Shown: positions 14,317 through 24,129, counted from the first letter of the stretch. The stretch: DNA of 34,376 nt from Candidatus Methanomicula labiotermitis (GCA_009780575.1 WQZU01000014.1:1-34376); one strand, 5' to 3'. Notes: generated from the letters alone by a model not told the origin. Program-made: numbers and translations.

Positions 14317-14324
14317 GTTTTATC
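14317..14324 (+). promoter_or_regulatory. TATA box of the translin gene
   Basis: gttttatc at 14317-14324 is centred about 26 bases before the ATG at 14346 in the 36-base gap after truA. This indicates a separate, leaderless transcript. Confidence 0.5.
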
Positions 14325-14345
14325 TGCGTTCGTTTATTACTGATC

Positions 14346-14927
14346 ATGAAAGATCTTGACGTTATGATCAGATCCGTGAACGAGCGCATGGATCACCTGG
14401 AACTTTTGCGCGAACGGTCCGTATCGATTTCAAGGGAGGTCATCAGGATGACCAAAAGGGCGATACACGCTATACATTCACGTGAAGCACATGAGGACAT
14501 CCTGAGCGATGCGATATCCGCATACAGTAAGCTTTACGGCATTATAGACGAAGAACCTGAGATCCTTTTCTCCGGGCCGGCGGCCGATGCGATGATGGAG
14601 TTGTCTGAAGCGTGTATTCTGTCATCCGTTGTTCTCGGAAAGGAGATGCCATCCTACTCATCCCTGGGCGTTACACCGCAGGCGTGGGTTCTCGGTCTGG
14701 CAGATTGTCTCGGGGAACTCAGGAGAATAATGCTCGACAGTCTTATGAACCGCGATTTCAACGCTGCAAGGGATACTTTCGATAAGATGGAGGTCATCTG
14801 CGAAGCCGTGATGTCGTTCGATGTTCCGGATGCAATACTTCCGATCAGAAGGAAACAGGATGTCGCAAGATCGATAATGGAACGTACCCGTACGGATATC
14901 ACCAATGCTTTGCTTATGAACCGTTAA
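14346..14927 (+). CDS. Archaeal translin-family protein
   Basis: A 193-aa, almost entirely helical protein. It has the translin pattern: an N-terminal helix with RERSVSISREVIRMTKRAIHAIH, a middle with EEPEILFSGPAADAMMELSEA, then LGVTPQAWVLGLADCLGELRRIMLDSLM and a late FDKMEVICEAVMSFD segment. Translins are RNA/DNA-binding proteins that form octameric shells; the eukaryotic translin/TRAX complex is an RNase. The role of archaeal homologues is poorly known. It ends seven bases before a convergent gene. Confidence 0.85.
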   Translation: MKDLDVMIRSVNERMDHLELLRERSVSISREVIRMTKRAIHAIHSREAHEDILSDAISAYSKLYGIIDEEPEILFSGPAADAMMELSEACILSSVVLGKEMPSYSSLGVTPQAWVLGLADCLGELRRIMLDSLMNRDFNAARDTFDKMEVICEAVMSFDVPDAILPIRRKQDVARSIMERTRTDITNALLMNR

Positions 14928-14934
14928 ACGATAA

Positions 14935-15789
14935 TCAACGTCTTGCTTTCGGCTTGCCGAGATTCTTTACCGGTTTCCTGTAGATGACAACGAGTATGAT
15001 CAGCAGCACGATGAAGATTATCAGCATCACCATTTCCAGGAACGAATAGTTGCTCTGTCCCACGTAGAATGATGATGCCGACACGTTCAGGAAGTCCGCA
15101 AGTATACCTATCTCCGCGCCGACGGATACGTTATGCATTCCGTGCCCCAGACTTTCGGTCACCCAATCGTATGTGATCGTTCTTGACACTCCCGCGGCTA
15201 TGGATATCGACTGTTCGCTCTCCTCTATCTTTACACCGTTCACGATGAACCATACGTCAAGGTCCACCAGCTCGCCGCCTTCGTTGATCAGCGTTGCTGA
15301 CAGTACGATCGGCGTGACAACTCTTACCGGCGCCGTTTTTGTCACAACGAACTCATTGTCTCCGTCCTTGAAGGTGAATTCCACCGTCAGAATATAGAGT
15401 CCCGGATTGCTTGGAGCATTCACTCTTATGTCAGTGCCGTCCCTTGCCACCGCTCCTCCGGTGCTCGGACTTACGGATCCGACGCTGTTACCGTTCCAAT
15501 CCACGAGTCTCGCCTGGAACGATATGTCTTCAGTGCCTTCATAGGACGCGTGTATCGTGTATGTCAGTGACATACCGACACCGACGAGATATGAATCCGC
15601 CCTTATGTCCGTATATGTGCTGATCCTGTCCTCCGATGCGGACGCTGAAGGTACCATGCACAATGCCGTGACCGCAAGCATCACTATTGTTGCCGTCACG
15701 ATTATCTTTTTCGTGAGAACACCCCCCTTCTTATTCCCAGAAGAACGATCAGCAGCAGCATCAGTATGGACAGTGCTATCAGTGCCCAA
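14935..15789 (-). CDS. Secreted, membrane-anchored beta-sandwich surface protein
   Basis: Up to 284 aa. A signal-like segment (TKKIIVTATIVMLAVTALCMVPSASA) is followed by two Ig-like or CARDB-like beta domains (YTIHASYEGTEDISFQARLVDWNG; LINEGGELVDLDVWFIVNG), then a single membrane helix near the C-terminus (MVMLIIFIVLLIILVVIY) and a basic tail. Sequons such as NVS and NYS are present. The only ATG that keeps the Lys-Lys signal n-region is at 15789, overlapping the end of the giant upstream gene by 88 bases. A GTG at 15698 avoids the overlap but loses the charged n-region, so the start is uncertain. It is probably co-expressed with the STT3 fusion. Confidence 0.75.
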   Translation of the reverse strand: MGTDSTVHTDAAADRSSGNKKGGVLTKKIIVTATIVMLAVTALCMVPSASASEDRISTYTDIRADSYLVGVGMSLTYTIHASYEGTEDISFQARLVDWNGNSVGSVSPSTGGAVARDGTDIRVNAPSNPGLYILTVEFTFKDGDNEFVVTKTAPVRVVTPIVLSATLINEGGELVDLDVWFIVNGVKIEESEQSISIAAGVSRTITYDWVTESLGHGMHNVSVGAEIGILADFLNVSASSFYVGQSNYSFLEMVMLIIFIVLLIILVVIYRKPVKNLGKPKARR

Positions 15790-18700
15790 ACGAGGTTGGG
15801 CACACCGTCCAGGCTGTCAAAGATGTTGTTGCCTGATGCGCTCATGTTCCCGGCGTGTATGTCCGTGTTCATGGCGATGAGTTCGATCGTCTCTGTATCG
15901 GATCCCACTCTCACATCTATCTCAAACGGCAGATTGTCCAGGCTCGCTTCGCCCATGCCCGTCCATATGAGTCTCAGGAAGAATGAGGCCGAGGAGTTTC
16001 CGTTGACCGTCGTTATCGCTTCTCCGTTGATGATGGTATCGAGCTTTACGTTGTTGTGGTCCACTATCGACACGAACCAGTTGGCGCCCGTATATGCGAG
16101 CACACCGACCACATTAAGCGTGACGCTTATGCTCTCATAGTGGTCGTTTGTCACTGTAAAGCCGTATCCGTATTCATCCCTGCTGACGCGGTTCAGATCT
16201 TCTGCGGCGAAATCATTCAGTGAAACGGCCGTTGCCGGGTTGCCGGCAAGCGTTTCCGTTATCAGAACGGTGCCGGTCGGATCCCTTGCTATCACCGACA
16301 GGTTCGCATTGCCGTCGCCGGTCCTGGCAGGATCGTATGTTGCGGCGAAGTATATCGTTGTTTGTCCCCCCGTCGGTACGAGTATGTAGCTGTTTGCGGA
16401 TAAAGTACTGCTGTAGCCGAACTTTATGGATGACCAGCCGACGCCTCCGGACAGTATCACGGTTGCACCTGAATTGTTATCCACAACGAATGTACCGGAC
16501 GCAACGCCTCCGCTGCCGTATGTGACATTGATGTTGGATACCACAACATCCGGCGTATCATCCGACAGGTCGTCCCCTTTAAGGACTTCCATGTTCACCA
16601 CTATGCGCTCACCGTCAGCCGTTTTGATGAGAGGAGGATGGACCTCGAACGCCATGTTCGGATCCGACGGATCCAGCAAGAATTCGTATGTTACTCCGTC
16701 TATGACGCTCGTGACGCGCGGTGTGAACGAATATTTCAGTACATTGTCCGCCGGCAGATCCACACTGAATGTGCCTCTGGTTATCGGGACCGTAGCGGTA
16801 CCTATTTTACCGTGGGTGTATGTAATCTCTATGACCATCTCTCCGTTGGCGACCCTTCCCACGTATCCCTCTACATGCACCTTATCTTCCATATCCGTCG
16901 CATCAACCATATCAACGAATCCCATGGGGTTCAGGCCTATGTCCAGATAAAAGATCTCATCATCATTCTCAACGATGACTGTGAATATGCCTCCATTCAC
17001 CAGTTCGCTCATCGGAACATAGTATGTCTTTATGGTGTCGTTCCTGTCCCTGGATGCCTGATTCTCGATCGCGCCGTCCGCTGTCAGCGTAACCTTATCG
17101 TATCTGTCCGTGACCTCTATGTTCACGACCGCTACCTCTGTCACCATATTGGAAAGGTCCAAGGATGTCTGACCTGCGAATATTGTAACTCTGCCGGAGA
17201 AATAGAATCCGGTCTCTTCACCGGCGATCGGCTCTATGAGCACATCGTACGATCCGGGCCTCAGATTATAGGCTACCGTGATATTCGTCCAATCGCTGGG
17301 GTCCATTGTGATTATGGGTGCTATCGCCCTGTTGCTCTGAGAGACCGTTATGTTCTTCGCAAAGACGTATATCGTTCCTCCGGTCAAAGCCTCGATGTCA
17401 TCGAAACTTACGTTTATCGTGATGTATCCTGTGCCGGTTGACGGAACGACCGCCGTTATCTCACCGACGGATGTGCTGCCTGTCCCTATCCTGAACGACA
17501 GTCCTGTATATTCCAATTTTACAACGAACGGAGTGTCGCCGTTGTTGTGTATCCTCAATGTTGCGGTCCCTTCGGATACGTTCACGTTCGTGAACTCATA
17601 ACTGATGACCGTGCCTTCGATCTGTCTGTCGCTGATCTCAGCGGTTATGCTGCCGAGTGCGGTTCCGATGTTACCATAAGTGACGTTTATCGTGACGCTT
17701 CCCGGTTTTATTCCGGCGGCCGGCACCAGTACCGTTATCTCGTCATTGACCGCGCTGCCTGTTCCGATCCTGAAAGACAGGCCGTTCTGTTCCGCTGTGA
17801 CCCAAAGCGGAGTGTCTCCGCTGTTGTACAGTGTTAACGTTGCAACCCCTGCGGCTGCGCCCGTTACGCTGTAGCTTATGCTTGAGGTGCCTACGGGCAT
17901 ATCCCCGGACGTGTCGGTACGCACATCAAGATTGCTGATGCTGCCCTCTTCGGTCCTATCCTCTTTCGTTATGTCTATGCTCTTTACCGTTATGGTGCCG
18001 CCGCCAAGCGCTGTTCCCGAAGCGTAGCTGACGTTCACCGTGACGCTTCCGTTGTTGCCGCCGGATGCCGCCGGAACGACCATCGTTATCACATCGCTGA
18101 CCGTATCGCCGGCGCCTATTCTGAACGACATGCCTGTGTAATCCAGTTTGACCCAGAGCGGCTCATCGCTGCTGTTCTGCAGCGTCAATACCGCAACTCC
18201 CGCGGCCGCACCCGTGACCGCGTAGCTTATGCTTGTGCCCGCAACAGACCCGGTGTTGTTGGAGGCCACATTGAAACTGCCGGCACCCTCAGGCTTCAGC
18301 CAGTCTCCTATTGAGTCTTTCTCCAGAGCTACCAGTTCTGACCAGCCGGTGCCGACTGTTACATTCACATTGTTTGCAGGCGATACTACGAACACCTCGA
18401 TCACAGGCGAGCTGCCCTGCGGATAGTCTATCCTGACGGGCATGCCGCCCGCCGTTGTCGGTACTGATGTTAATGCTTCTCCTTCGGAGGTGTTGCCGCC
18501 TATCCAGAATGAAACATCGTCCGACACCGTTCTCATTACCACGAACTGTGCTGCGTCACTGTTGTTGTGCAGCGTTATATTTATCCTTGAGGTCGTTGCC
18601 GTCGGGTTCGATGTGGCCGTTACGACGTAACTTATGCCTTTGCCCAGAGTAAGGGATGATACGTGCGCTCCGAGATCGATGACCCCGTCAGGAGTGTCAA

Positions 18701-21700
18701 CATTGGTGTCGACACCGTGCTTAAGGTACACATCGATCATTGGCAGAGCTCCGCTGGCGTAGTTTATTGTCACGGATCTGTTCGCGTTAGGGCTTATAAC
18801 CGCTACCTCGGTCATGCCTCTGTCGATACTGGCACCGGTTCCGAATGTTACATCCGGGGATATGAGCGTGACCCTCATCAGACTGTCTGTGTGATTGTGC
18901 AGCATTAACACGGCCCTTGTCGCATTTATGCTTGAGAATGTGTACGTAAGAACATCCTCGGATGCCGCATTCTGAACGATCGGTGTGCCGTCGAACTGCC
19001 CGACGTCGATATCACTGTCGTTACCGGCAGGTACGCCGCTGCCGCTGACGTTGACCGTTATGTTCCTGCCCGTCCTGTCGTTCGTGTCTGTTGCCAGTGC
19101 TATGACCAGGTCATTCGCCTGTCTCAGGAACACTCCGAAGAACGTTTCCGTGTTCGCAGTGTATCTGTTGCCTGACGGCAGCATCACGCAGTATGCACCG
19201 TATGCATCTGTTGCCGTGACTATAGTATATTCGTTACCGCCGATCGTTGTCGTTATTATGACCGGTACATACGCCACCCTTGTCGTGGTGGCCGCCGTGT
19301 ATCTGACCTCTCCGCTTACCAGTATCGCATCCTGCAGTTCGATCGTTATCACATTGTTATCCGTCTTTGTTCGGTCGTCGCCCGTTACCGTACCGCTTGC
19401 TACGGTGACCGCTCCGATGAATGCCTTCTTCAGCGCAAGGTCCGAATGAGCGTACAGTGTGTAAACTCCTTCCGGAAGGTGCACTATTGTGTTGCTTCCG
19501 TTCTCTTCCGCGCTTACCGGCACGACGATCATCCTCGGGCCGTTGGGATTGACCGTATTGATGAATGCCACCATACCCGCAACCGCTTCCCCGTCATGCG
19601 TCATCTCGATCTCGGCTGCTGTGTATGAGCCGAACAAAGTATTGAAATTCGATATGTCTACGGTCGAACCGACCGGAATGTCCACGTATATCGTCTCGTT
19701 ACCGCGTGTTATTGACGCTGTGTATATCGATGCGTTTCCGTAATCGCCGGTCGGCACTGTTATCTTTACATCTCCGTCCGCATCAGCGACGACCGTTGCT
19801 GTGTACGCGTTCCTGAGGAGATACGCACCGTTCACCAGTGTTATGATGTCTCCTTCCTTCGCGTTCTGTATCGTTACTGTCGTTGCTTCCACCAGATACG
19901 CACTGACCCTTGCCGTCGATCCGAGCGCGGCATTGAAGAACGTTGTGGAAAGGGACGCTGTTGTCGAGAATGACGCCAGCATCCACGTTCCCTCTCCTTT
20001 GAATTCGTTGTCCTGCAGCCTTACCGCATACTCGCCCGGAGCAACGGATGCTCTGGCAATTCCGTTGGACTCTATCTCTGCGACTATCGGCTGGAAGGAA
20101 GGATCACCGATTCTCACTATTTCCACATTTGTCACCGGATCGTTGTCATGGACGGCGACCCTCACGCTGGCCGCCAGTCTGTTGAATACGCTGATCTCCA
20201 CCGATACGGACCTGACGCTTATGTCGCCGACGTTCATCGCTCCCGGATAAAGGGTGAACGATCCCGTGTATATCGACTGATTCCTGATCAGCATCGTGAC
20301 CGCGTATGTGTCAGGAACCACGTCGTTTGAGAACGTGCCGTCCGAGTTCGGGCTGAATCTGTATGTTTCACCGGACACCCTTCCGGTCATCTCAATTATC
20401 ACTTCTTCATCAATATTTGCTATGTGATCCGCATCTATGATCGTTCCGGTCATGGAAGAAGGAGGGATCGTTATATCAACGCTCGCGCTTGCGCCCGCCG
20501 TCCATCCGCTGTTGTATATCATCACTTCCATGGACCCGACCGGGCCGCTGTATACCCTGATCTCCGATATTGTTGTTCCCGGTTCGATCGTGGCGCCGAA
20601 TCTTCCATCTTCGTTGGTAACGGTCATGCCTATGAGCTCACCGGCGCCGTCGAAGAACGCGACCGTCATTCCGCTGACCGGTTTCGACGTGCTTGCGATA
20701 TCGATCGATACGCTTCCCTCGAACAGAACGTTGTCCGATTGGTATCTCAGGAACGCCATTCCGCCGAAGTAGTTGATCACTCCTCCCTCATCGATCTGTC
20801 TCTGCTGAGCTTCTTCTCCGGGGAGCAGTATCCACTTGTCGGACGGGGCTCCGGCGGCGGTTCCCTCGGGGTTGTACATGACCCACCATCCGTCCACCAC
20901 GAAGTTGGTGAGACCGTAGCCGGGAACCGCCTTTATCGTGCCGTCGCTCAGCATCAGGCCTCTCATCATCTCGTTGAACGAAAGGTTCGGAGTGTTGGTC
21001 GCCAGTCTTTGGTCCTCCAGCGACATTCCTATGAGCGTCCTCCATAGCATTGTCTCATACATTGCGCTCGTGTAAGTGTAGAAGAATCCGAACTGCGGTA
21101 TGCCCGCGGTGTAGAATTTAACGGGTGAAGCGTTCCTGTCCAGATAGAAATCGTTCAGGTACGCCAGTGTGCTGAAGAAACTGCCGTCGCCGAAGTATAG
21201 CGGCAACATGCTGCCGGACACGCCGATGTAGCTTATCTCATGCCCGGTCTCTCTGATTATGTTGTTGTACATCTCTGCGATCTCGCCGTCCGTGAGCATC
21301 GATGTCAGGTAATTAGCGGCAACGAGGTGCATCGCATTCTCCGCGGATATGTTCAGTACCACGGGACCGAATATGTTCGGATTCGCCCTCACGAAGTTTT
21401 CGTTGTATGTGTCAGCGTTCGTACCGACGGTGACCCTTCCGTCCAATATTATCTTCTTGAGTTCGTCGCGCACATCGGCCGGTACCGCATTGCTGTCCAG
21501 TACCGCCGGGTCGTTTGTCAGCAGCCTTACCGCCATGACGGCCAGCGCTTCGGACGCCGTTCCCAGCAATATATTCGATGCGGCCGAATAGCCGTTTCCG
21601 AAATGATCCGCCACTATACTGAAATTAGCGTGGGCGACCGCTTCCGCTCCGAAGTCCAGCCACGTTACGAGTGCTCCCGATTTCTCACTGTCGAGATGAT

Positions 21701-23336
21701 GTTTCCATGCTTCCGACATGTTCCAGTCGCTGTCCCTTATGAAATAGTTCGTTGCGCCCAGATGATTGAAGGATCCGCCTATACCTATGGATTGCATATC
21801 CTCGTTGTATCTTGCTTTCTCGTTGCTCGGTATGCTGGCGTCGACCGCATAAAGGACGTTGGGCGCCAAAAGCACGAACACCGTTCCCAGTACGGCAACG
21901 AACGGTATCGGTTTGAGCATCTTCCTCCATACCGATTTGACTGTTGCTCCTTTGAAATTCCCTATATACCCTTTGAGATCAACGCGGCGCAGAACGCCCA
22001 TTATCACCACGCCGGCGCCGATCGCATACATCGGTGCGGCCAGAAGCGCAAGGTCCGTGTTCCTCCAGCTGAGATACAGCAGAGCGGCGAACCACGGTAT
22101 TATGAATATGTGTGAAGGCGAATCAGCCTTCTTGGGCCACTTATAGAGCATGTAACCCAGAACAATGAACGAGAACCATACTGTTACCAATCCCGCGAAC
22201 ACCGCCTGTGTTGCCAGCGTGACCGGTGCATACGCCGCAAGCAGAGCACCGAACTTGGTGTCCGCATAGGGACTGTAACCGGACGTCATCGCATGGAACA
22301 GCGAAGGCGATATGAAAGACACTACCAATAAGGATATTATTACTATCGCCAGCGACAGCGGTATTGTTATCACCCATATGCGGTGTGAGGATATCATCAA
22401 TGAAACAACGATCAGCAGCAGCGCCAGAAGGAACGGTCCCGCTATGATCATCGTCATGCCCATGACCGCAACGTAATACAATGCGCTTATGATCAGCGAG
22501 AGCAGCATCACCGAACCGTAGATTGAAACGTAACTCGTGGCGCTCTCTCCTCTGAACCTGTCCGATACCGCATGGAATATCATCATGACCGATATTATCA
22601 GAATGACCGAGAAGAACCCGATCCACGAGAGCTGAAGCGCAACCAGTGAAAGACATGCGAGCAACACGTTCCTCAGAACCTTTTTGTCTCTGAACGGTGC
22701 AAGAATTCCGTTTACCGGCAAAGCGTCCGATTCCGCCTTTTTCAATGCTTTCACCGCTCTGAGCATGAACAGCGTCATAAGCACGAAAAAGAGCACGAAG
22801 TATGCGCTTGCGGTACCGTTGGAGAAGACCGTGCTGATGATCGCAACCGATGATATCGCAAAGAACGCCGCCGCAACTACCGCAGCCCTCCTGCTGAACA
22901 TCTCCCTTGCCAGGAGATAAACGGGTATACATGTCAGCGCGCCGACTATCGCCGTTGTGAATACAAGCGCTATGCTTGCCGCCTCCGCCGTCGAGAAACC
23001 GAACAGTGTGAGCGGATACGCTACCATGGCAATAGACCAATCGAACAGCGGCGGGCTGTAATTCAATCCCCCGAACGGATAATTGATCGCCGGATCCGTG
23101 ATGAGATGTCCGCCCGTCCTGAGTATATGCTCAATGACATGCAGATGGTATGCGGCGTCCGAACCTCCGGACAATGCAAAACCGCCGCCCGCGGATGTAT
23201 CGTAAGCAAAGAACGCCCTCAGTATGAAAGCGATCATGACTATCGCAAGCAATACCGTCAATGTACACCAATTGCCTGAGAACCGTCCGTTCATACCGCC
23301 TTTCCGGCTTTCCAAATCCTCTTTAGGATGACGCAT
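15702..23336 (-). CDS. STT3/AglB-type oligosaccharyltransferase fused to a giant surface repeat protein
   Basis: A 2544-aa protein. Residues about 25-510 carry about a dozen membrane helices with STT3 features: GGSDAAYH (Asp60, first catalytic acidic motif) and INYPFGGLNYSPPLFDW. W559-L-D-F-G563 replaces the family WWDYG acceptor-binding motif. STT3/AglB transfers lipid-linked glycan to Asn in N-X-S/T on the outer face of the membrane. The normal enzyme would end near residue 850-900. Here about 1650 more residues follow: carboxypeptidase-regulatory-like beta domains (from about 870), at least five ~100-residue repeats (about 1465-1995), further beta domains, and a C-terminal anchor helix (about 2515-2537) with RKR. 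Many sequons occur in the extension. The frame is open throughout. GGAGA precedes the ATG. Confidence 0.85.
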   Translation of the reverse strand: MRHPKEDLESRKGGMNGRFSGNWCTLTVLLAIVMIAFILRAFFAYDTSAGGGFALSGGSDAAYHLHVIEHILRTGGHLITDPAINYPFGGLNYSPPLFDWSIAMVAYPLTLFGFSTAEAASIALVFTTAIVGALTCIPVYLLAREMFSRRAAVVAAAFFAISSVAIISTVFSNGTASAYFVLFFVLMTLFMLRAVKALKKAESDALPVNGILAPFRDKKVLRNVLLACLSLVALQLSWIGFFSVILIISVMMIFHAVSDRFRGESATSYVSIYGSVMLLSLIISALYYVAVMGMTMIIAGPFLLALLLIVVSLMISSHRIWVITIPLSLAIVIISLLVVSFISPSLFHAMTSGYSPYADTKFGALLAAYAPVTLATQAVFAGLVTVWFSFIVLGYMLYKWPKKADSPSHIFIIPWFAALLYLSWRNTDLALLAAPMYAIGAGVVIMGVLRRVDLKGYIGNFKGATVKSVWRKMLKPIPFVAVLGTVFVLLAPNVLYAVDASIPSNEKARYNEDMQSIGIGGSFNHLGATNYFIRDSDWNMSEAWKHHLDSEKSGALVTWLDFGAEAVAHANFSIVADHFGNGYSAASNILLGTASEALAVMAVRLLTNDPAVLDSNAVPADVRDELKKIILDGRVTVGTNADTYNENFVRANPNIFGPVVLNISAENAMHLVAANYLTSMLTDGEIAEMYNNIIRETGHEISYIGVSGSMLPLYFGDGSFFSTLAYLNDFYLDRNASPVKFYTAGIPQFGFFYTYTSAMYETMLWRTLIGMSLEDQRLATNTPNLSFNEMMRGLMLSDGTIKAVPGYGLTNFVVDGWWVMYNPEGTAAGAPSDKWILLPGEEAQQRQIDEGGVINYFGGMAFLRYQSDNVLFEGSVSIDIASTSKPVSGMTVAFFDGAGELIGMTVTNEDGRFGATIEPGTTISEIRVYSGPVGSMEVMIYNSGWTAGASASVDITIPPSSMTGTIIDADHIANIDEEVIIEMTGRVSGETYRFSPNSDGTFSNDVVPDTYAVTMLIRNQSIYTGSFTLYPGAMNVGDISVRSVSVEISVFNRLAASVRVAVHDNDPVTNVEIVRIGDPSFQPIVAEIESNGIARASVAPGEYAVRLQDNEFKGEGTWMLASFSTTASLSTTFFNAALGSTARVSAYLVEATTVTIQNAKEGDIITLVNGAYLLRNAYTATVVADADGDVKITVPTGDYGNASIYTASITRGNETIYVDIPVGSTVDISNFNTLFGSYTAAEIEMTHDGEAVAGMVAFINTVNPNGPRMIVVPVSAEENGSNTIVHLPEGVYTLYAHSDLALKKAFIGAVTVASGTVTGDDRTKTDNNVITIELQDAILVSGEVRYTAATTTRVAYVPVIITTTIGGNEYTIVTATDAYGAYCVMLPSGNRYTANTETFFGVFLRQANDLVIALATDTNDRTGRNITVNVSGSGVPAGNDSDIDVGQFDGTPIVQNAASEDVLTYTFSSINATRAVLMLHNHTDSLMRVTLISPDVTFGTGASIDRGMTEVAVISPNANRSVTINYASGALPMIDVYLKHGVDTNVDTPDGVIDLGAHVSSLTLGKGISYVVTATSNPTATTSRINITLHNNSDAAQFVVMRTVSDDVSFWIGGNTSEGEALTSVPTTAGGMPVRIDYPQGSSPVIEVFVVSPANNVNVTVGTGWSELVALEKDSIGDWLKPEGAGSFNVASNNTGSVAGTSISYAVTGAAAGVAVLTLQNSSDEPLWVKLDYTGMSFRIGAGDTVSDVITMVVPAASGGNNGSVTVNVSYASGTALGGGTITVKSIDITKEDRTEEGSISNLDVRTDTSGDMPVGTSSISYSVTGAAAGVATLTLYNSGDTPLWVTAEQNGLSFRIGTGSAVNDEITVLVPAAGIKPGSVTINVTYGNIGTALGSITAEISDRQIEGTVISYEFTNVNVSEGTATLRIHNNGDTPFVVKLEYTGLSFRIGTGSTSVGEITAVVPSTGTGYITINVSFDDIEALTGGTIYVFAKNITVSQSNRAIAPIITMDPSDWTNITVAYNLRPGSYDVLIEPIAGEETGFYFSGRVTIFAGQTSLDLSNMVTEVAVVNIEVTDRYDKVTLTADGAIENQASRDRNDTIKTYYVPMSELVNGGIFTVIVENDDEIFYLDIGLNPMGFVDMVDATDMEDKVHVEGYVGRVANGEMVIEITYTHGKIGTATVPITRGTFSVDLPADNVLKYSFTPRVTSVIDGVTYEFLLDPSDPNMAFEVHPPLIKTADGERIVVNMEVLKGDDLSDDTPDVVVSNINVTYGSGGVASGTFVVDNNSGATVILSGGVGWSSIKFGYSSTLSANSYILVPTGGQTTIYFAATYDPARTGDGNANLSVIARDPTGTVLITETLAGNPATAVSLNDFAAEDLNRVSRDEYGYGFTVTNDHYESISVTLNVVGVLAYTGANWFVSIVDHNNVKLDTIINGEAITTVNGNSSASFFLRLIWTGMGEASLDNLPFEIDVRVGSDTETIELIAMNTDIHAGNMSASGNNIFDSLDGVPNLVWALIALSILMLLLIVLLGIRRGVFSRKR
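17350..18945 (-). repeat. Five tandem ~100-residue repeats in the STT3 fusion
   Basis: Repeat units start near residues 1467, 1569, 1704, 1821 and 1912. The consensus is ISYxVTxAxxGxAxLTLxNxxDxPLWV, then FRIGxGxxVxxEIT and VTINVxY. Units 3 and 4 are closest (both with VTGAAAGVA), including at the DNA level, which suggests recent duplication; the outer units are more diverged. Confidence 0.75.
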
Positions 23337-23378
23337 TTGTATTCTCCGTTCTATAGAATAGACGGTTGATTAACAATT

Positions 23379-23391
23379 GGATATAAATAGG
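23379..23391 (-). promoter_or_regulatory. Promoter of the STT3 fusion gene
   Basis: The minus strand reads CTATTTATATCC, a good archaeal TATA box, about 47 bases before the ATG at 23336, leaving a short leader with GGAGA as ribosome binding site. About 15 bases further upstream is TATAC-AC-GTATA (23405-23416), an inverted repeat that could bind a regulator. Confidence 0.6.
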
Positions 23392-23431
23392 CTTTCACAC
23401 CTATTATACACGTATACACACGCGTGGTGCG

Positions 23432-24076
23432 TCAAAGCACGGAACGTATCTCTTTTTCCATTTCCGACGCCGCTTTTTTGGGATCCGGTGATCCGTACAC
23501 GGACCTTCCGACTATCACGTGATCCGCGCCGGCGGATATGGCGGATGCCGCACTTCCTCCTTGGGCTCCGACGCCGGGTGACAATATCTTCTTGGAACCT
23601 ATCACATTCCTTATTGCCGCTATCCTCTCCGGACGCGTTGCAGGCGCTATGAACCCGGCGACGCCGCATCTGACGCCCATCCTCGCCATCTCTTCCGCAT
23701 GTTTCGATGTGAACGCAGTTCCGCCGGGATGACTCATCTCCGTGACCGCGTATATTTCCGCCGCGCCCGCCGCATCGACCGCCGCTGTCAGCGAGTCCTC
23801 TCCCGTGAACGCGTGGACTATGACCGCGCTTGCGCCTCTTGCCACCGCTCCCTTCACGATCAGGGATGTTGTATTCGGTATGTCCGCGACCTTGAGGTCG
23901 CACACCACATCCGTCATCTTTGACAGCTGCGTTATTATTTCCGGACCTGCCGACAGTATAAGCGGCCAATTTATCTTGACGGCGTCTATGTGCTCTTTCA
24001 CATCATCCGCCACCTTCAGCGCTTTTGCCCGATCCGTCTCGTCAAGCGCCAGAATGATCCGTGTGTCTTTTCTCAT
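23432..24076 (-). CDS. pyrF: Orotidine 5'-phosphate decarboxylase
   Basis: A 214-aa TIM-barrel enzyme that makes UMP from OMP. The catalytic D-x-K-x-x-D motif is CDLKVADIPNT with Asp60, Lys62 and Asp65. ILALDETD at the N-terminus contains the first active-site Asp, and SPGVGAQGG plus VIVGRSVYGSPDP form the phosphate-binding end. Length matches archaeal PyrF. The ATG at 24076 lies about 26 bases from the AT-rich block shared with the divergent radical SAM gene. Confidence 0.95.
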   Translation of the reverse strand: MRKDTRIILALDETDRAKALKVADDVKEHIDAVKINWPLILSAGPEIITQLSKMTDVVCDLKVADIPNTTSLIVKGAVARGASAVIVHAFTGEDSLTAAVDAAGAAEIYAVTEMSHPGGTAFTSKHAEEMARMGVRCGVAGFIAPATRPERIAAIRNVIGSKKILSPGVGAQGGSAASAISAGADHVIVGRSVYGSPDPKKAASEMEKEIRSVL

Positions 24077-24096
24077 AATGTAGCGAAATCTCAGAA

Positions 24097-24109
24097 AGAT
24101 TATTAAAAC
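24097..24109. promoter_or_regulatory. Shared AT-rich block of a divergent promoter
   Basis: gattattaaaaca is centred at about 24103, 26-27 bases from both the pyrF ATG (24076) and the radical SAM ATG (24130). It could act as the TATA box for leaderless transcripts in both directions. A GGAG at 24120-24123 gives the radical SAM gene a possible ribosome binding site, so the exact start of that transcript is uncertain. Confidence 0.5.
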
Positions 24110-24129
24110 ATTGTACTCTGGAGAAACCG

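Noticed and set aside
16638-17441. 267-codon frame opposite the STT3 fusion repeats
   Set aside because: Antisense reading of a repeat-rich GC-balanced gene; composition is rich in Arg, His and Tyr without a fold pattern.
22141-23040. 299-codon open frame within the STT3 fusion gene
   Set aside because: It overlaps the clearly membrane-coding STT3 frame, has His/Cys/Arg-rich composition typical of an off-frame reading, and shows no domain.
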